Source: Candidatus Zixiibacteriota bacterium (GTDB lineage Bacteria; Zixibacteria; MSB-5A5; SM1-73). Taken from it: DNA of 5,861 nucleotides. The position numbers and the translations under genes are program-made. Every line of letters starts with the position of its first letter. Positions within the stretch are counted from its first letter, which is position 1. The stretch covers positions 1-5,861 of the forward strand of contig JAGMFA010000126.1 of NCBI GenBank assembly GCA_023127875.1. Reading direction: 5' to 3'. Of this stretch, positions 3,730 to 5,861 are shown one piece after another. The notes beneath the pieces are model-generated. The model saw only the letters and a program-made list of their open reading frames with translations, had not been told where the DNA came from and did no database searches.

Positions 3730-5598
3730 TTAAGAAAGTCTTTCAAAAAATGTCAATAGCTCCTGATCGGTAAATACTTGTTTTTTAATTTCAATCCCTT
3801 TTTCTCTCAGCTTACAGGTCAGCTCCACCACCTGAGGAAGGTCAAGTCCCACAGCTTTTATTCTATTTATATCTTTGAAGAATTCCTTCTTGTCACAGAA
3901 GGCAAGCAATTTACCCTGATCTAAGAGGATGATTTTTTGGGCCAACTGTGCAATCAAATCCATATTGTGAGAGATTAAGATTACGGTCACCCCACCTGAG
4001 TTCAATTCCTTGAGAAGCTTTTTTATCTCCTGGGTGCTTTTGCCATCCAGTCCGCAGGTAGGCTCATCCAAAATTAAGATTTCAGGTCTTAAGGCGAAGA
4101 TTCCGGCGATAGCCACTTTTCTTTGCTCCCCGCCGCTTAAGGAAAAAGGAGAGCGGAAGGCGAATTGGTCAAAATCCAACTCCACCTTCTCCATCGATTC
4201 TCTCACTCTAACATCTATTTCCTTCTCCGAAAGCCCTAAATTTTTCGGACCAAAAGCGATGTCATGAAATACTGTATCCTCAAACAACTGCAGTTCCGGA
4301 AATTGAAATACTAACCCCACCTTCTGCCTGATTTCTTTTAAATCCACGTTCTTGTTCTTTAGATTTTCCCCCTCAATCCATACATCGCCAGAGGAGGGAA
4401 AAAGAAGCCCGTTAAAATGTTGAACCAGCGTGCTCTTTCCTGAACCGGTCGGCCCGATCAAACCGACAAATTCCCCTTTTTTTATCTCTATGTTTATTCG
4501 GTCTAACGCCTTCCTCACAGTTGGCAATCCTTGGTCGTAAAGATAACTTACCTCATTCATTGAAATCTGGGGGGATAGGTGGGCGGCCGTCGTCGGTCGT
4601 CGGTCGTCGGTCGTTCGTTTGTCGTCCGCCGTCGGCCGACCGCCGACCGCCGCCATATCCCTGAATTTTATCTTGCCGTTTTCGATATTTCTTCCGATCT
4701 CATTCACCAGATCATCTAAGGTCAAGCATTCATCTGCGGTTCGACTTTGTTTATCCTGAACGAGGTTGAAGGGTTCACCGCCCTGAGCTTGTCGACGGGG
4801 AAAACGCCATCCTCTTTGCTTCAGCGCAGAGGCTATCTTTGTCGGAAAAGGCACGCCAAGTCCTATCTTTTCCAACAGTTCTTCTTGTTTGAATATCTCT
4901 ACAGGAGGGCCATCCAGCATTATCTTTCCTTGGTGCATTACCAGAACTCTATCTGCAGTTACTGCTTCCTCCGGAAACTGGGTGATGTTAATTACTGTTA
5001 CGTTTCTTTCCTCAGATAACATTTGTATAAGAGAGAGCACTTCCCTTTTCCCCAGCGGGTCCAGAAGGGAGGTGGGCTCATCTAAAATCAGATATCGGGG
5101 TTGCATGGAAAGGACAGCGGCTAAAGCCACTTTTTGCTTTTCTCCACCGGACAATTTATGTGGTGGATGACTTTTGTATGTTTCCAGATTGAAATATTTA
5201 AGCGCCCTCTGGACTCTTGTTCTCATCTCCTGATAAGGCAAAGCTAAATTTTCCAGGCCGAAGGCTATCTCTCTTTCCACAGAGGTGGAAATTATCTGAT
5301 TGTCCGGGTTTTGAAAGACCATCCCCACTTTCTGCCGAATCAACTTCTGTGAATTTTTGTTTTGGGTATTTAAACCGTCCACCCGAACCTCTCCGGTATC
5401 AGGCAAAATGAGTGCGTTCAAAAGCTTGACCAAGGTGGTTTTGCCCGATCCGTTGGAGCCAATGATGGCGACAGATTCTCCCTCCTTCAGTTGCAGAGTG
5501 ATATTATCTAAGGCTAAGACAGACCTTTGTTCATCCCCGCCTTTGGCAGAATTTTCAACCAGTCTGTATTTGTATGAAACTCGGTTAAGCTCTATCAC
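3730..5598 (-). CDS. Fused dual ECF-transporter ATPase (EcfA1-EcfA2 type)
   Basis: A 622-residue single chain joining two CbiO/EcfA-type nucleotide-binding domains; it would hydrolyse ATP in the cytoplasm to drive an energy-coupling-factor importer of a vitamin or metal. Domain 1 (about 1-265): Walker A GSNGSGKTT (47-55), Q-loop Q96 in FQNPDNQ, signature LSGGE (149-153), Walker B ending D173-E174. Domain 2 (about 346-622): Walker A GPTGSGKST (382-390), Q432 in FQFPELQLFEDTV, LSGGE (487-491), LILDE (508-512), switch H544. FQNPDN and LLDP mark domain 1 as EcfA1-like; FQFPELQLFED...FGPKNLGLSEKEI marks domain 2 as EcfA2-like. Oddities: Q207 replaces the switch His in domain 1; the linker holds two repeat-derived insertions (about 268-290 and 315-340). 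A TTG 36 bases upstream is in frame but lies in the -35 box, so GTG 5598 (MIELNRVSYKY) is preferred. No EcfT or S gene is adjacent. Confidence 0.92.
   Translation of the reverse strand: MIELNRVSYKYRLVENSAKGGDEQRSVLALDNITLQLKEGESVAIIGSNGSGKTTLVKLLNALILPDTGEVRVDGLNTQNKNSQKLIRQKVGMVFQNPDNQIISTSVEREIAFGLENLALPYQEMRTRVQRALKYFNLETYKSHPPHKLSGGEKQKVALAAVLSMQPRYLILDEPTSLLDPLGKREVLSLIQMLSEERNVTVINITQFPEEAVTADRVLVMHQGKIMLDGPPVEIFKQEELLEKIGLGVPFPTKIASALKQRGWRFPRRQAQGGEPFNLVQDKQSRTADECLTLDDLVNEIGRNIENGKIKFRDMAAVGGRPTADDKRTTDDRRPTTAAHLSPQISMNEVSYLYDQGLPTVRKALDRINIEIKKGEFVGLIGPTGSGKSTLVQHFNGLLFPSSGDVWIEGENLKNKNVDLKEIRQKVGLVFQFPELQLFEDTVFHDIAFGPKNLGLSEKEIDVRVRESMEKVELDFDQFAFRSPFSLSGGEQRKVAIAGIFALRPEILILDEPTCGLDGKSTQEIKKLLKELNSGGVTVILISHNMDLIAQLAQKIILLDQGKLLAFCDKKEFFKDINRIKAVGLDLPQVVELTCKLREKGIEIKKQVFTDQELLTFFERLS
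4581..4656 (-). repeat. 7-bp microsatellite-like element inside the ATPase linker
   Basis: On the + strand TCGTCGG occurs three times in tandem (4590-4610) followed by TCGT, and a diverged GCCGACC-type half continues to about 4654. Because 7 is not a multiple of 3, the unit is read in all three frames and yields a 7-residue period (RRPTTDD and variants) in the protein, residues about 315-340 of the fused ATPase. This low-complexity, charged stretch has no counterpart in ordinary EcfA proteins. Peptides of this kind recur, from memory, in repeat-rich environmental genomes. Confidence 0.75.
4731..4800 (-). repeat. Palindromic element inserted in frame in the ATPase linker
   Basis: Encodes about RRQAQGGEPFNLVQDKQSR plus TADE between RGWRFP and CLTLDDLV, a stretch that in ordinary EcfA1 proteins is short. 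The DNA carries GTCGACAAGCTCAGGG on the - strand, a motif I recall as common in dispersed palindromic repeats of many environmental genomes. Its + strand left border CATCTGCGGTTCG is shared with the intergenic palindrome at 3133-3180, followed in both by ATCCTGAA. Roughly 70 bp kept in frame. Confidence 0.65.
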
Positions 5599-5605
5599 AG
5601 TCTGG

Positions 5606-5634
5606 AATATAGAGGCAGGAAAAAACTTTGTCAA
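5606..5634 (-). promoter_or_regulatory. Sigma-70-type promoter of the fused ATPase gene
   Basis: On the - strand TTGACA (5634-5629) is a perfect -35 box, separated by exactly 17 bases from TATATT (5611-5606), a 5-of-6 -10 box. The start of transcription would fall 6-8 bases after the -10, at about 5600-5598, coinciding with the GTG at 5598. There is no Shine-Dalgarno sequence before that GTG or before the upstream in-frame TTG, which fits a leaderless message. Confidence 0.7.
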
Positions 5635-5861
5635 TGAATATGAAGGCAGTTAAAACGATGCACTTTTTGAGAAATGTGAATCTTCTCCAAAAGAATTGCT
5701 AATGCATAAGCCTATGTCTCCGGTATCCCGCCTTGTCCGCAGGATTTTGTGAACTGAAAAAGACATGTGATGGGGCAGGGGTTAAACTCCTGCATCAACC
5801 ATAACTTTAACCTGGTTCACTTAAAGGTCTTCAACTAAGTCAACTACCCCCGACTGAAAGT
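5635..5861. other. Upstream region of the ATPase gene, no gene seen
   Basis: No frame longer than a couple of dozen codons with a credible start is present on either strand. A 20-codon frame at 5640-5702 (+) has no ribosome site. TGTCCGCAGGA at 5735-5745 also occurs at 211-221 in the composite hairpin on the left, a possible trace of the same repeat family. A neighbouring gene may begin beyond the window. Confidence 0.5.
5768..5812. repeat. Overlapping inverted repeats
   Basis: TGATG-GGG-CAGG (5768-5779) pairs with CCTGCATCA (5789-5797) if the GGG is bulged out, and GGTTAAA (5780-5786) pairs exactly with TTTAACC (5806-5812). The two pairings share loop and arm space and are alternatives. No function can be assigned. 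Confidence 0.4.

Noticed and set aside
4558..4560. Internal ATG before the second ATPase domain as a separate gene start
   Set aside because: The frame is continuous from the first domain, no stop or ribosome binding site precedes it, so a true fusion is the simpler reading; kept only as a possible restart if the tandem repeat shifts frame.

Overview
The window is bacterial. It holds three intact protein genes: a convergent pair (a two-gene phosphate-transport operon on + and one large ABC ATPase gene on -) separated and flanked by long stretches packed with palindromic repeats and gene debris. Base composition is moderate and codon use is unremarkable. The promoters look like sigma-70 type. 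The many different GC-rich dispersed palindromes, including ones that sit inside coding sequence, recall environmental candidate-phylum genomes. I cannot name a phylum from sequence alone.

Layout. Positions 1-1376 contain no intact gene. They hold two nearly identical 55-bp palindromic elements (1-55 and 932-986), each followed on its right by the C-terminal tail of a MacB/FtsX-type ABC permease read on the - strand (7 codons plus stop at 280-304; 32 codons plus stop at 998-1096). Between them lies a crowd of hairpins, one apparently inserted inside another, and a small frameshifted reading frame (734-915). Positions 1377-3044 are an operon with a clear promoter: a DUF47/PhoU-like protein (1436-2062) and an overlapping PiT-family phosphate permease (2055-3044). 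Positions 3045-3729 are a 685-bp gene-free convergent intergenic region built almost wholly of nested palindromes. Positions 3730-5598 (-) encode a single-chain fusion of two ECF-type ATPases (EcfA1-like then EcfA2-like). Positions 5606-5634 carry its promoter, and 5635-5861 shows no gene.

How the genes work together. The DUF47 protein and the PiT permease form a known functional pair: low-affinity phosphate symport with a PhoU-like accessory or regulator. The fused ATPase would power an energy-coupling-factor vitamin or metal importer, but no EcfT or substrate-binding S component lies in the window, so its substrate is unknown.

Most interesting points: two unrelated repeat elements have landed in frame in the same interdomain linker of the ATPase; its first ATPase domain has Gln in place of the switch histidine; its promoter places the transcription start at or within a few bases of the GTG start codon, which suggests leaderless translation; and there is internal evidence of palindrome-into-palindrome insertion at 374-401. 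I found no clearly new multi-gene system.
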